From contig NZ_JAQSDZ010000011.1 of NCBI RefSeq assembly GCF_029946165.1, forward strand, positions 1-64,000: a stretch of 64,000 bases of DNA. The letters run 5' to 3'. The notes under the pieces were generated by a model. The model saw nothing but the letters and a program-made list of their open reading frames with translations, was not told the origin of the DNA and did not search any database. Numbering within the stretch: the first letter of the stretch is position 1; every line of letters begins with the position of its first letter. A program made the position numbers and the translations under genes. Of this stretch, positions 8,139 through 18,695 are shown in pieces. The stretch comes from Methylotenera sp. (GTDB lineage: Bacteria; Pseudomonadota; Gammaproteobacteria; Burkholderiales; Methylophilaceae).

Positions 8139-8489
8139 ATGTCAGAATCACAAAATGGGCGCGGCGCCCTCTTCACTGGCGGGCTGGCCGCCATCCTAGC
8201 TTCCACCTGCTGCCTGGGTCCGTTAATACTGGTGGCTCTTGGATTCAGCGGAGCCTGGATTGGCAATCTGACGGTGCTGGAACCATATCGGCCGATCTTT
8301 ATCGGCGTGGCGCTGGTGGCGATGTTTCTCGCTTGGCGCCGCATCTTCCGGCCAGTGCAAGCTTGCAAGCCGGGTGAAGTTTGCGCTATTCCACAGGTAC
8401 GCACCACTTACAAATTCATCTTCTGGGTGGTGGCTACACTGGTGCTGGTCGCGCTCGGATTTCCCTATGTTCTTCCCTTGTTTTACTAA
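8139..8489 (+). CDS. merT: Mercuric ion transport protein MerT
   Basis: The 116-residue inner-membrane protein has three transmembrane helices. The paired cysteines in the first helix (ASTCCLGPLILVALG) and the second pair in the cytoplasmic loop (QACKPGEVCAIP) are those that pass Hg(II) from MerP to MerA. An SD (GGAG) lies 9 bp ahead. It is the first structural gene of the mer operon. Confidence 0.95.
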   Translation: MSESQNGRGALFTGGLAAILASTCCLGPLILVALGFSGAWIGNLTVLEPYRPIFIGVALVAMFLAWRRIFRPVQACKPGEVCAIPQVRTTYKFIFWVVATLVLVALGFPYVLPLFY

Positions 8490-8502
8490 TCAGGAGTTCA
8501 CT

Positions 8503-8802
8503 ATGAATACACTAGTTTCGGCGCAAGCCAAAAAACTATTTGCCGCACTCGCACTTGCCGCCGTCATCACGCCAGCGTGGGCCGCAATGCAAACCGTCAC
8601 GTTATCCGTGCCGGGCATGACTTGTGCCGCCTGCCCAATCACCGTCAAGAAAGCACTCTCCAAGGTTGGTGGCGTGAGCAAGACTGGAGTGAGTTTCGAA
8701 AAACGCCAAGCCACCATCACCTTCGATGACGCCAAGACCAGCGTCCAGAGTCTGATAAAGGCGACTGAGGATGCAGGCTATCTATCAACTGCCAAGGAGT
8801 AA
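8503..8802 (+). CDS. merP: Periplasmic mercury-binding protein MerP
   Basis: The 99-residue protein has a signal peptide (LFAALALAAVITPAWA) and one heavy-metal-associated domain with GMTCAACPITVKKAL, the two-Cys site that captures Hg(II) in the periplasm and hands it to MerT. The SD CAGGAG lies 7 bp before the ATG; the next gene merA starts 3 bp after the stop. Confidence 0.95.
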   Translation: MNTLVSAQAKKLFAALALAAVITPAWAAMQTVTLSVPGMTCAACPITVKKALSKVGGVSKTGVSFEKRQATITFDDAKTSVQSLIKATEDAGYLSTAKE

Positions 8803-10263
<1,461 letters not shown>

Positions 10264-10316
10264 GCCTATACGAAACACTCCCGCCAGGCGAACTGCAAAT
10301 CAATTTCAATGCAAGT

Positions 10317-11663
10317 TTAACTCTTGGACTTTTTCGGATAATACTGATCAGCTAATTGCTGTGGAGATGTGCCAAAAAAATAAGCCAACCGTAACTGCCA
10401 CATCAATAAAATGGTGCGGATGATGCCGTTTTGTTCCCAACGGCGGCTAGACGTGATTACTGGTAACACAATACACAGCGGTCTGCCGAAGGTGTTTTTC
10501 AAGGCGCGGCTTAGTGCAATATCTTCCATCAAGGGAATGTCGGCGAATCCCTCAACAGAAAAAAATGCCTCCCGGCGAACAAATATAGCCTGATCGCCAG
10601 TAGCAATGCCTGTAAGACGTGAACGCAGATTCATCATTATTTCAACTACGCGTAACAATGCCTGGCGACCAGATAATCGCACATTGAAACGCCCCCATGA
10701 TTTTTTGCTGCGTGCCAAGCCACCACTGATAAGATACGTCGCCACATCGGGTAATTGCGTGTCAGCGTGCAGAAACAATAGAACATCTCCACTTGCCAAC
10801 CGTGCGCCGGCATTCATCTGCCGGCTACGGCCACGTTCAGAGAGAATAATATGATCTGCCAGCGGTTTGGCTAATACAGCAGTATCATCATCGCTTCCCC
10901 CATCTACCACTATAATCTCATGCCCCGCAGCGCGTAGTGGCTGAAGCATGGCCAGACTGGCCTCAATATGCCCTGCTTCGTTTAAAGTTGGAATAATAAT
11001 AGACAAACGTGTGGCGGAAGTCTCTGCCATGATTTCTGGAGACGCTAATAGCGCGGCGCCATGACGGCTGCGCACAATCCATTTAACCAACAAGAACAGC
11101 AGCAGCAAGCTACCTGCAACATAAAGTAAAACGACTTTGGAGTTTTCCAGCACACCAATAATAGACATGACCTTTTGTGCGAACATGGTACCAATACCAA
11201 CACCCAAAGCAGCCCAGAGCAAAGCACCAATGCCATCATAAAGCACAAACTGACGGTAGGTTACGCCCGACATGCCCGCCATAGGTGCGGCAAAAGTTCT
11301 GTATCCCGGGATAAACCTTGCATAGATGAGTGATTTTGGGCCAAAGCGTGTCAGATGATGCTCGGTTTTTGCCAGACACGCAGCAGAGCCAAAACTCATT
11401 TTGCAATAAAACTGGATGATGTTTCTGGAACCTTTACGCCCGGCAAAATACCAGGCGCTATCACTGATGAGAGCACCAACTGCAGCAACCATAGCTGCTG
11501 GTACAAACGCAAATTGATCATTAGCCACCAAGCTGCCCGTTAACAGGAGTATCAATTCGCCAGGTACAGGAAAACCTGCATTATCCAGCATGACCCCAAC
11601 AAAAATAGCAAGATAGCCATACTGTATGAATAGATTAAAAATCTGGTTTGCAATCGACTCCAA
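10317..11663 (-). CDS. DedA-family membrane domain fused to TIGR04283-type glycosyltransferase
   Basis: The 448-residue fusion has an N-terminal DedA/VTT domain (about 1-200; DNAGFPVPGELILLLTGSLV, FAGRKGSRNIIQFYCK and ARFIPGYRTFAAPMAGMSGV) and a C-terminal family 2 glycosyltransferase (about 215-445; LSIIIPTLNEAGHIEASLA, EIIVVDGGSDDDTAVLA, HADTQLP, GDQAIFVRR). The GT part resembles TIGR04283, a family often found with arsenosugar genes; its usual partner TIGR04282 is encoded 42 kb away at 52533-53162. It lies 41 bp downstream of the DUF3179 gene and may be its operon partner. The substrate is not known. Confidence 0.8.
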   Translation of the reverse strand: MESIANQIFNLFIQYGYLAIFVGVMLDNAGFPVPGELILLLTGSLVANDQFAFVPAAMVAAVGALISDSAWYFAGRKGSRNIIQFYCKMSFGSAACLAKTEHHLTRFGPKSLIYARFIPGYRTFAAPMAGMSGVTYRQFVLYDGIGALLWAALGVGIGTMFAQKVMSIIGVLENSKVVLLYVAGSLLLLFLLVKWIVRSRHGAALLASPEIMAETSATRLSIIIPTLNEAGHIEASLAMLQPLRAAGHEIIVVDGGSDDDTAVLAKPLADHIILSERGRSRQMNAGARLASGDVLLFLHADTQLPDVATYLISGGLARSKKSWGRFNVRLSGRQALLRVVEIMMNLRSRLTGIATGDQAIFVRREAFFSVEGFADIPLMEDIALSRALKNTFGRPLCIVLPVITSSRRWEQNGIIRTILLMWQLRLAYFFGTSPQQLADQYYPKKSKS

Positions 11664-11704
11664 GGTTTATCCCCTACTAGTGTCGGCATTATTTGCCGTC
11701 ATTG

Positions 11705-12730
11705 TTATTTTGACCGATAAATGGCGGTATCGGGGTGAAAACCAAACCAGGCAAACCAGAAAACCGTAGTTGATGATAGTGGCTTACCTGATGTGTCAAA
11801 TACAGTGCCGGTTCGATGCTCAGCGTTATAACGGATTACAATGGATTTTCCTGCAACACTATCTCTTATCTCGTTATCTTTATTAGTCACTTGCTTGGCA
11901 AGTTCCGCAAAAGGATATGCCTTGAATTTTCCGTCAATTTGCAATCCAATCACTAACTCTTTAGGATGAAAACCCTGCGAACGAAACTTTACCGGGAACA
12001 TGATATGTTCACTGGTTAAATAGTCATCGTAAGGGTTGGTTTTATAATCACGCCGGAAGCCAGTATCTTGCGATAACACCAATGTATTAGGATAGCGCTG
12101 CTTCCAGTCTGCCCACGTCGTATAATCTAGCGGCACTTGCGTTAGACGCTGTCCTTTCAATTTGCCACTGATTGCAGTCCGCATGAGTTGCGACCAGAGT
12201 GAATTGGTCTGACGATCATAAAGCAGAACGTCACTGTTATAGAGTAGCCCAGAAACGCCAAAAAGCAGATTCATATTGTTCTTATCAGTCAAAAACGCCA
12301 TGCCGCTGCCGCACAACGGGCAAAAAGTCACTACCAAAGGCTCGTCACCAAAACGATCATTCACAATTTCATGAAAATTAAGAATGGCTATCGGATAAGC
12401 TTTGACAACGCCATTGCGGGATATACCTAACACGCGATCAGTCGGTTTAATATAATCAGCTTTTGATACAGATAGAAACTTTGGGCGATCTATGGACGGA
12501 ATGCCATCGCGCGGCGGACCGCCTGAAAGTATTTCATCTTCAGGCACCAGACTGCCAGCCAAATCAAAATCATTTTTTATCGGTGCGGCACTTGCAAGTC
12601 CGATGAGTATGACTAAAAGTATTCCTATACGGAGTAAGCTATTGATTACTTCACGCAAGTAATGCTGCGCTCTCCACAACCAATTTCTAGTGGCGGCAGT
12701 ATCTGCTTTAGATGTAAGTTTAGCCTTCAT
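11705..12730 (-). CDS. DUF3179-domain protein, membrane-anchored or exported
   Basis: The 341-residue protein has an N-terminal hydrophobic segment (LLRIGILLVILIGLASAAP) and a DUF3179 domain (about 85-330) with GISRNGVVKAYPIAILNFHE, TFCPLCGSGMAF, SGLLYNSDVLLYDRQTNSLW and GFRRDY. The fold is conserved but its function is unknown. The predicted -10 element (12736-12741) nearly touches the ATG used here. The message may therefore be leaderless, or translation may start at an internal TTG (codon 18 or 25, the latter after GGAGAG). It is divergent from glk. Confidence 0.75.
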   Translation of the reverse strand: MKAKLTSKADTAATRNWLWRAQHYLREVINSLLRIGILLVILIGLASAAPIKNDFDLAGSLVPEDEILSGGPPRDGIPSIDRPKFLSVSKADYIKPTDRVLGISRNGVVKAYPIAILNFHEIVNDRFGDEPLVVTFCPLCGSGMAFLTDKNNMNLLFGVSGLLYNSDVLLYDRQTNSLWSQLMRTAISGKLKGQRLTQVPLDYTTWADWKQRYPNTLVLSQDTGFRRDYKTNPYDDYLTSEHIMFPVKFRSQGFHPKELVIGLQIDGKFKAYPFAELAKQVTNKDNEIRDSVAGKSIVIRYNAEHRTGTVFDTSGKPLSSTTVFWFAWFGFHPDTAIYRSK

Positions 12731-12735
12731 TTTTG

Positions 12736-12764
12736 TTAGTCGATTATTTAGCTAATTTATTACA
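12736..12764 (-). promoter_or_regulatory. ECF-type promoter motif ahead of the DUF3179 gene
   Basis: On the minus strand: TGTAAT half (ATTACA on plus, about 12759-12764), 16 bp, CGACTAA (12736-12742). It forms a divergent pair with the glk motif about 17 bp away. Confidence 0.65.
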
Positions 12765-12780
12765 TGTCAAAAAAACACTC

Positions 12781-12809
12781 TGTAATAAAAATAACGTTTG
12801 CTCGACTAA
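12781..12809 (+). promoter_or_regulatory. ECF-type promoter motif ahead of glk
   Basis: TGTAAT (12781-12786), 16 bp, CGACTAA (12803-12809), 42 bp ahead of the glk start. It is the divergent partner of the DUF3179 motif, so one regulator would switch both units. Confidence 0.7.
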
Positions 12810-12850
12810 TTCAATATCACGTATAAAAAATACGTGGGGAGCCACTCAAA

Positions 12851-13831
12851 GTGAATGAATATATGCTTGCCGGTGACGTTGGTGGCACCAAAACCAATAT
12901 CGCATTTTATACAGTGACAGGTGATTTTTCACCCATTGCAGAACACACCTATTTAAATAAGGAATTCTCAAGCTTGGAGCAAATCATCCGCCAGTTTTAT
13001 GAAGATACAGGATTCACGGCAAACACGGCATGCTTTGGCATAGCAGGTGCGATACACGATGGACGCTGCGACATGCCTAATTTAGGTTGGCATATTGATA
13101 GCAATGCGCTGGCCACATCTCTTGGTTTTAGTGAAGTGCATCTGCTCAATGACCTGGAGGCTACGGCCTACGGCATTGCCACACTTGCACCTAATCAGTT
13201 GGCAACCATCAATGAGGGAACGCCAGTCAGAAATGGGAACATGGCTTTAATCGCGGCAGGTACTGGCTTGGGTGAAGCAATATTGCTCCACACCAATAAC
13301 GATTATCATGTTTCGGCCTCAGAAGGCGGCCATGCTGATTTTGCGCCGCACAATGAAGAGGAAATTACCTTGCTGCGCCACCTTACCGCACGTTACGGCC
13401 ATGTAAGCTGGGAGCGTGTTGTATCTGGTCCCGGGCTAAAAAATATTTATGATTTTCTTAAAACAAGCCAACGCGCGGCAGAGCCTGCGTGGCTTGCTGA
13501 GTTGTTGGCGCAGGAAGGTGATGCAAGCGCGATCATCGCTCATAGCGCGCTTGAAAATGAAGCCGAAATCAGCACACGAGCACTTGATATTTTCATGTCA
13601 GCGTATGGCGCTGAAGCTGGTAATCTTGCATTAAAATCTTTATCTACTGGAGGCTTATACATTGGTGGAGGTATCGCACCAAAAATTTTGCATAAATTTT
13701 ATGAAGAAGCCTTTGTTACTTCTTTTTTAAACAAAGGCCGTTTTTCCACACTACTAGCTGAAATGCCACTTAAGGTTATACTAGAACCCAAAACTGCCTT
13801 GCGTGGCGCAGTGGCGTTTTTGAGAAAATAA
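12851..13831 (+). CDS. glk: Glucokinase
   Basis: The 326-residue protein phosphorylates glucose at C6 with ATP. It shows the N-terminal phosphate loop LAGDVGGTKTNIAFY, the sugar-binding LLNDLEATAYGI and the ASEGGHADFAPHNEEE region of bacterial Glk (ROK-like fold). The start is GTG, with GGGGAG 9 bp upstream. It leads a unit with HD-GYP, DoxX-like and sterol desaturase-like genes and carries the ECF-type motif upstream. Confidence 0.92.
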   Translation: MNEYMLAGDVGGTKTNIAFYTVTGDFSPIAEHTYLNKEFSSLEQIIRQFYEDTGFTANTACFGIAGAIHDGRCDMPNLGWHIDSNALATSLGFSEVHLLNDLEATAYGIATLAPNQLATINEGTPVRNGNMALIAAGTGLGEAILLHTNNDYHVSASEGGHADFAPHNEEEITLLRHLTARYGHVSWERVVSGPGLKNIYDFLKTSQRAAEPAWLAELLAQEGDASAIIAHSALENEAEISTRALDIFMSAYGAEAGNLALKSLSTGGLYIGGGIAPKILHKFYEEAFVTSFLNKGRFSTLLAEMPLKVILEPKTALRGAVAFLRK

Positions 13832-13860
13832 ATTGACTTAATTACTCAAGAAAGAAAGTC

Positions 13861-14709
13861 ATGAACCACGTTGAACATTTATTGAAAAGCCTTTATATCA
13901 TGGCCTCCATGGTCGAAGCACGCGACCCTTATACTGGCGGCCACCTCTGGCGAGTATCACAATTTAGCCGTGTGCTTGCTGAAAACGGCGGGCTGCCAAC
14001 ATCAGAGATTGCACGCATTGCCCTAGGCGGTTTTCTACACGACTTAGGAAAAATCAGTGTACCCGACGCCATTCTGAATAAACCAGACAAACTTACCGAT
14101 GAAGAATACAACATCATTAAAACACATCCCGATGTAGGTAGCCGCTTGCTGTCAGATCACCCATTGGCTGACCTCGCGCGCCCTGCTGTTCTCTCCCACC
14201 ATGAAATGCCTAATGGGCGAGGTTATCCTCATGGATTATCCGGGGAACAAATCAGTCTGGACGCAAGCATCGTCGGTGTATGCGATGCTTTTGACGCAAT
14301 GACGAGTACACGTCCTTATCGTAAGGGGATGCCTACTGATGTGGCGCTGGGTATCATCCAAACCAACTTGGGCAGTCAGTTCCACACTGAATGGGGCTCT
14401 AGCCTCGTCAGCCTAGGCGAATCAGGTCGCCTCGACCATATTATTGGGCATAGCGAATTTGGCATTCCGCTCCAGCAATGCCCGATGTGCGGCCCGACAC
14501 TTGTCATCAATCGTCACCACCAGCACGGCGACCACATTTACTGCCGCTCATGTGGCGGCGAGGCTGAAGTTAAACGTGAAGGCGCTCGCGTCTACAGCAC
14601 ACCTACTGCGCGTAAAGGTGTTTTCAAAAATCTAGAACCCGAAATAGATAATAGCCTGCTAGATGAGTTAGTGAAGACAAGTAGCGGCCACCTAGGCATC
14701 ACTGCTTAA
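13861..14709 (+). CDS. HD-GYP domain phosphodiesterase with C-terminal zinc ribbon
   Basis: The 282-residue protein has an HD-GYP domain (about 8-185): EARDPYTGGHLWRV, the metal site GGFLHDLGK, LSHHEMPNGRGYPHGL and DAFDAMTSTRPYR. These are the residues of active cyclic-di-GMP phosphodiesterases. The C-terminus adds two CxxC pairs (CPMCGPTL and YCRSCGG), probably a zinc ribbon. It has no receiver domain, so its input signal is unclear. It follows glk by 29 bp. Confidence 0.85.
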   Translation: MNHVEHLLKSLYIMASMVEARDPYTGGHLWRVSQFSRVLAENGGLPTSEIARIALGGFLHDLGKISVPDAILNKPDKLTDEEYNIIKTHPDVGSRLLSDHPLADLARPAVLSHHEMPNGRGYPHGLSGEQISLDASIVGVCDAFDAMTSTRPYRKGMPTDVALGIIQTNLGSQFHTEWGSSLVSLGESGRLDHIIGHSEFGIPLQQCPMCGPTLVINRHHQHGDHIYCRSCGGEAEVKREGARVYSTPTARKGVFKNLEPEIDNSLLDELVKTSSGHLGITA

Positions 14710-14730
14710 ATCGCCATTAAAGGATAAGCC

Positions 14731-15171
14731 ATGAACATCTTAAACAAAGATTCAACGCGTATTGCGCTTGCATTGCTATTACTTCGCCTTGGCGTATTTG
14801 TTGTAATGGTGATGTGGACGTTAGATAAATTCATACGGCCCGAGCATGCTGCAGCTGTTTTTGAACATTTCTATGGATTGGCAGGTTTTGGCATCACGGT
14901 AGTCTATGCACTGGCTATCGCTGAATCCATACTGCTGATTGGGTTTCTATTGGGTGTCGCGCCACGGCTAACCTATGGTGCCGTACTGGTGTTGCACGGA
15001 ATTTCAACCTTATCTGCCTACCAGCAATATCTGCACCCGTTCAACAGCAATAACCTGTTGTTTTTTGCCGCTTGGCCCATGCTGGCGGCATGTTTTACCT
15101 TATACACACTACGCGACCTGGATATTTGGCGATTTTATTTATATAGCAAACTTGCTAAACCTACTGTGTAA
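14731..15171 (+). CDS. DoxX-like small membrane protein
   Basis: The 146-residue protein has four hydrophobic helices in the DoxX-like arrangement (LRLGVFVVMVMWTLDKFIRP at the first helix, later QQYLHPFNSNNLLFFAAW). The biochemical role is unknown. SD AAAGGA lies 9 bp upstream, and it is 21 bp after the HD-GYP gene. Confidence 0.65.
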   Translation: MNILNKDSTRIALALLLLRLGVFVVMVMWTLDKFIRPEHAAAVFEHFYGLAGFGITVVYALAIAESILLIGFLLGVAPRLTYGAVLVLHGISTLSAYQQYLHPFNSNNLLFFAAWPMLAACFTLYTLRDLDIWRFYLYSKLAKPTV

Positions 15172-15196
15172 ATCACGCAAATAGAAACTGTACAAC

Positions 15197-15994
15197 ATGC
15201 CTATTACCCACGAAGTTGCTATTCGCTTGATTTCATTCTTTGGTATTTTTGCGCTCATGGCGCTGTGGGAAGTACTTGCGCCTAAACGTGTGCTTTCAGT
15301 ATCAAAAACCCTGCGCTGGAGCAGCAACATCGCGCTCACCATACTCAACAGCGTCATTTTACGGCTGATGTTCCCTGCTGCCGCTACTGGCATGGCAATA
15401 TACGCAACAGCACATGGCTGGGGACTGTTCAATTGGCTGCAAACACCTGCATGGCTGGCTATTACAGTTAGCGTCATTTTGCTAGATATGATCATTTACT
15501 GGCAACATGTGATGATGCACCACGTGCCATTGTTTTGGCGTTTGCACCGCGTGCATCATGTTGATCTCGATATTGACGTCACTACTGGCGCGCGTTTTCA
15601 TCCCATCGAAATCCTAATTTCCATGGTCATAAAATTTGCTGCTATTGCGCTACTAGGTGCACCTGTACTGGCCGTGCTAATTTTCGAAGTGGTACTCAAC
15701 GCCATGGCCATGTTCAACCATAGCAATGTTGCACTACCCTCTTTAATTGACCGGTTTTTACGAAAAATAGTCGTAACGCCAGACGTACACCGCGTGCATC
15801 ACTCTGTAGAAGTGATTGAAACCAATAGCAATTACGGCTTCAATCTGGTTTGCTGGGATAAGCTATTTGGCACTTACCGCGAACAGCCCATGGCAGGTCA
15901 TACAGGCATGACAATTGGCTTGCTAGAGTGGCGCAACCCAAGTATTTGCTGCCATTTAAAGGGGATGTTGAGCATCCCTTTCTTTAGAAAATGA
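15197..15994 (+). CDS. Sterol desaturase / fatty acid hydroxylase family protein
   Basis: The 265-residue integral membrane protein has the histidine clusters of the di-iron hydroxylase family: MMHHVPLFWRLHRVHHVD, then HSNVALP and DVHRVHHSVEV. It would hydroxylate or desaturate a lipid. It closes the glk-led unit, 25 bp after the DoxX-like gene. The substrate is unknown. Confidence 0.85.
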   Translation: MPITHEVAIRLISFFGIFALMALWEVLAPKRVLSVSKTLRWSSNIALTILNSVILRLMFPAAATGMAIYATAHGWGLFNWLQTPAWLAITVSVILLDMIIYWQHVMMHHVPLFWRLHRVHHVDLDIDVTTGARFHPIEILISMVIKFAAIALLGAPVLAVLIFEVVLNAMAMFNHSNVALPSLIDRFLRKIVVTPDVHRVHHSVEVIETNSNYGFNLVCWDKLFGTYREQPMAGHTGMTIGLLEWRNPSICCHLKGMLSIPFFRK

Positions 15995-16012
15995 AGCGTC
16001 CAATACAGACAG

Positions 16013-16681
16013 TTATTTCGTCAGAACGGTAATCAAATCAGTTAATGATCGCACCGTAATTGTTGGCTCTATTCCCCAAGCATCATAGATATTCTTATCA
16101 GACCGTCTAACCCAAGCCGCTTCTAGACCCGCATTACGTGCGCCTATAATATCCCATGCATTACCCGACACCAGCCAGAGAGGGGATGACTCAGCCCCCG
16201 TGGCATGCCTCGCATAAGCATATACGGCGGGATCAGGCTTAAAGCTCCGTACTTCATCAACACTCACGATGCCCTCAAAATAATCACGCAGCCCAGCGTT
16301 AGTGAGCACTGCATCAACTTGAGCTGCCGTTCCGTTGGAAAAGGCAAAGAGTCGAAATGTGTTGCGCAGTGTTTCCAGTGCTAGCAATGCATCATCAAAT
16401 GGCGGCAGATGCTGATAAAGGCGCATCAGCTCCATTTGACGCTCCGCACTAATGTCAGCCAGGAAATGTAGACAGGTAACTTTGAGTGCGTCAGCTGTGC
16501 AAACAGAAAAGTCTGCATAACGTTGCATCAAACCACGACGAAAGCAATATTCAAGCTGCTTTTGGCGCCACATTTCTGAAAATTCCACAGCATCATTACC
16601 AACATCATGCAAGAGATGACTAGCCATATTTGATGGGTCAACAAGCGTGCCATATATATCAAAAGCTAAAGTAGTCTTCAT
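16013..16681 (-). CDS. Haloacid dehalogenase, type II (HAD superfamily)
   Basis: The 222-residue protein has HAD motif I (AFDIYGTLVDP, nucleophile Asp), motif II (AFSNGTAAQV), Lys in FKPDPAVYAYA and motif IV-like SGNAWDIIGARNAGLEAAWV with VRRSD. These match L-2-haloacid dehalogenases of about 220-230 residues, which hydrolyse small 2-halo acids. It lies convergent with the desaturase gene. Confidence 0.85.
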   Translation of the reverse strand: MKTTLAFDIYGTLVDPSNMASHLLHDVGNDAVEFSEMWRQKQLEYCFRRGLMQRYADFSVCTADALKVTCLHFLADISAERQMELMRLYQHLPPFDDALLALETLRNTFRLFAFSNGTAAQVDAVLTNAGLRDYFEGIVSVDEVRSFKPDPAVYAYARHATGAESSPLWLVSGNAWDIIGARNAGLEAAWVRRSDKNIYDAWGIEPTITVRSLTDLITVLTK

Positions 16682-16729
16682 GCTCGATCCTATAAAAAAG
16701 CTTAACTAAATAAACCTTATTAACCAGTT

Positions 16730-17194
16730 TTAACTAACCATCAATTTATAATCTGGTGTCGGATTAAGCGGGCATGAGTAAACGTACTCGCCTGCTTTCA
16801 AATATATTGCATAATCCTGTACTTTACCTTGTAGCAGACCACCGCCCGACACGCTAGGCAATAAAGCACGTTGCGCAAGCGTTGCACCGCGCAGCCAAAA
16901 GCCGAGTTCATAGGGCACGTTCTTGTTGGCAACACGGAATACGTATTTACCAGGCTTAAGCTTAAGCACTTTTGCCTCAGCCAGCCGGCCCTTACCTGTC
17001 TTTGCATTAATGGCGTTACAGTCTTCAGCCTTTATGGTGTGAAAACCGCGGTCAACACCGTTCTCGCTTTCCAGGAACTGGCAGCCAGTCTGCGTTAATG
17101 TAATAACGGTTGGCTCTGCGGCAAAGACAGGCTGTAAAACTGACATAAGCCCAACAAACATGATGTAATGAATGTGTTTTATAGAAAGCTGCAT
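16730..17194 (-). CDS. Exported hypothetical protein, cupredoxin-like fold possible
   Basis: From ATG 17194, with GGAGA 7 bp ahead, the protein has a signal peptide (YIMFVGLMSVLQPVFAAEP) and a beta-rich mature part of about 130 residues. KLKPGKYVFRVANKNVPYEL and LKAGEYVYSCPLNPTPDYKL resemble cupredoxin strands, but the usual copper-binding His/Cys/His/Met set is not seen. An upstream in-frame ATG at 17254 gives a less likely start. It sits between the dehalogenase and msrA on the same strand. Confidence 0.6.
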   Translation of the reverse strand: MQLSIKHIHYIMFVGLMSVLQPVFAAEPTVITLTQTGCQFLESENGVDRGFHTIKAEDCNAINAKTGKGRLAEAKVLKLKPGKYVFRVANKNVPYELGFWLRGATLAQRALLPSVSGGGLLQGKVQDYAIYLKAGEYVYSCPLNPTPDYKLMVS

Positions 17195-17238
17195 GGTGTT
17201 CTCCAAAATAAAACTTACAAAATTAAAAACAGTAGTGC

Positions 17239-17880
17239 CTAATTGCCACCCCAAACGTCATGCACACGTGCATCCCTGCCACAACCTTTGCGATAGTAGG
17301 CATAGCGAATCGGATTTTTTTTGTAGTAATCCTGATGATATTCCTCGGCGGGGTAAAATTCGGTAGCCGCAATAATTTCAGTATAGATTTTTGACAACTT
17401 GCCACTTTTTAATAATGCATCACGGCTGGATTCTGACACTTGATGTTCACCCTCGCTCTGCCAATAAATACCCGTGCGATACTGTGTGCCAACATCACAA
17501 AATTGCCGATCTTTCACTGTCGGGTCAATGTGGTGCCAAAAATAATCAACTAATTGCGCATAACTTACTTTGGCTGGATCGTAAGTCACGCGCACTGCCT
17601 CGGCGTGCCCAGTCCAACCAGCGCTTACTTGCTCGTAGGTGGGATTAACGACCTTGCCGGCAGTGAAGCCGGACTCGGCGCCAATCACACCTGGCAGTTT
17701 TTCAAAATCCGCCTCTACGCACCAGTAACACCCTCCAGCAAAAATTGCTGTGGCAGTGTGGCTAGATGCCGATGCCGACAATGGGGCTTGCTCTGCCGCG
17801 AGCGCTGTCATGCTTAACGCTACCGTCAAGTATGTGAAAATGGTTAGGGCTAATTTGATTAATATGGGCTTCGTTTTCAT
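17239..17880 (-). CDS. msrA: Exported peptide methionine sulfoxide reductase MsrA
   Basis: The 213-residue protein has an N-terminal signal (LALTIFTYLTVALSMTALAA) and the MsrA domain with catalytic FAGGCYWCVEADFEKLPGV and TGHAEAVRVTYDP, followed by DRQFCDVGTQYRTGIYW. It reduces the S-epimer of methionine sulfoxide, here in the periplasm. A Cys near the C-terminus (RKGCGRDARV) may be the resolving residue. Its start overlaps the msrB stop by 4 bp (ATGA), so the two are co-translated. Confidence 0.93.
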   Translation of the reverse strand: MKTKPILIKLALTIFTYLTVALSMTALAAEQAPLSASASSHTATAIFAGGCYWCVEADFEKLPGVIGAESGFTAGKVVNPTYEQVSAGWTGHAEAVRVTYDPAKVSYAQLVDYFWHHIDPTVKDRQFCDVGTQYRTGIYWQSEGEHQVSESSRDALLKSGKLSKIYTEIIAATEFYPAEEYHQDYYKKNPIRYAYYRKGCGRDARVHDVWGGN

Positions 17881-18392
17881 GTCCGTAACTCCGGTAATTT
17901 TTCGGTGCTGGGCACAAATTGAAGCGCTAGACCATTATTGCAATAACGCAGCCCAGTCGGTTTGGGCCCATCATTAAACACATGGTCTTGATGGCCGCCA
18001 CAGCGGGCGCAATGATATTCAGTACGCAGCCAAACCAGCTTCAAATCCGTTTTTGTTAACAATGCATTCGGGAGGTGATCGAAAAAGCTTGGCCAGCCTG
18101 TGCCGCTGTCAAATTTCTTCGCGCTATCAAACAATGGCAGGTGGCATGCGGCGCAAATAAATGTGCCAACGCGCTTTTCATGGTTAAGCGGGCTGGAGCC
18201 TGAACGCTCGGTATCTTCCTCAAACAGCACGCCATAACGGTCAGCAGGCAACAAGGTTTTCCACTCTAATTTGGATTTTAATAATAGCTTCACGATATTG
18301 GCTGCATTAGCAAAAACAGTTAAAAGATTGCTAACCAGCAATCCTGTTGTACCAAATAAAAATGTACGACGAAGAAATTGACGGCGGTCCAT
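17877..18392 (-). CDS. msrB: Tat-exported methionine sulfoxide reductase MsrB
   Basis: From ATG 18392 (GGGGAG upstream) the protein begins MDRRQFLRRTFLFGTTGLLV, a twin-arginine signal. The MsrB domain has two zinc CxxC pairs (ICAACHLP and HCARCGGHQ), SGTGWPSFF and the catalytic Cys in RYCNNGLALQF. It reduces the R-epimer of methionine sulfoxide in the periplasm. Being first in the msrBA pair, it probably holds the promoter. A weak, imperfect version of the ECF motif (TTTAATAA ... CGAAACTA) lies upstream, but I do not count it. Confidence 0.92.
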   Translation of the reverse strand: MDRRQFLRRTFLFGTTGLLVSNLLTVFANAANIVKLLLKSKLEWKTLLPADRYGVLFEEDTERSGSSPLNHEKRVGTFICAACHLPLFDSAKKFDSGTGWPSFFDHLPNALLTKTDLKLVWLRTEYHCARCGGHQDHVFNDGPKPTGLRYCNNGLALQFVPSTEKLPELRT

Positions 18393-18695
18393 AATATGCT
18401 CCCCACAGTTTCTGTGACATCGCAACCATCGTTATAGTTTCGCAAGAATCACTTGCGTTTATTAAACTCACAATGATGCGCTATGCAGCCAATAAAAATT
18501 GGCCTCATAAATGTTATAATGAACGCATTACTTAAATCAATTCAGCCTTATACCAATGTAATTTCTCTGCCTCACTTCATTCAATCTGCTCTGCAAATTT
18601 AGTCAAGCAGGTACATATTCATCTTAAAAAAGTCGTTATTGCGTCTCATAGCCAGCATAGGCAGGCAGCGATTTTATCGTATTGGGGAAACACGT

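Noticed and set aside
18421-18480. Copy of the ECF-type motif ahead of msrB
   Set aside because: TTTAATAA and CGAAACTA differ too much from TGTAAT/CGACTA. Functionally it would fit (methionine sulfoxide repair), so it deserves a look in a genome-wide scan.
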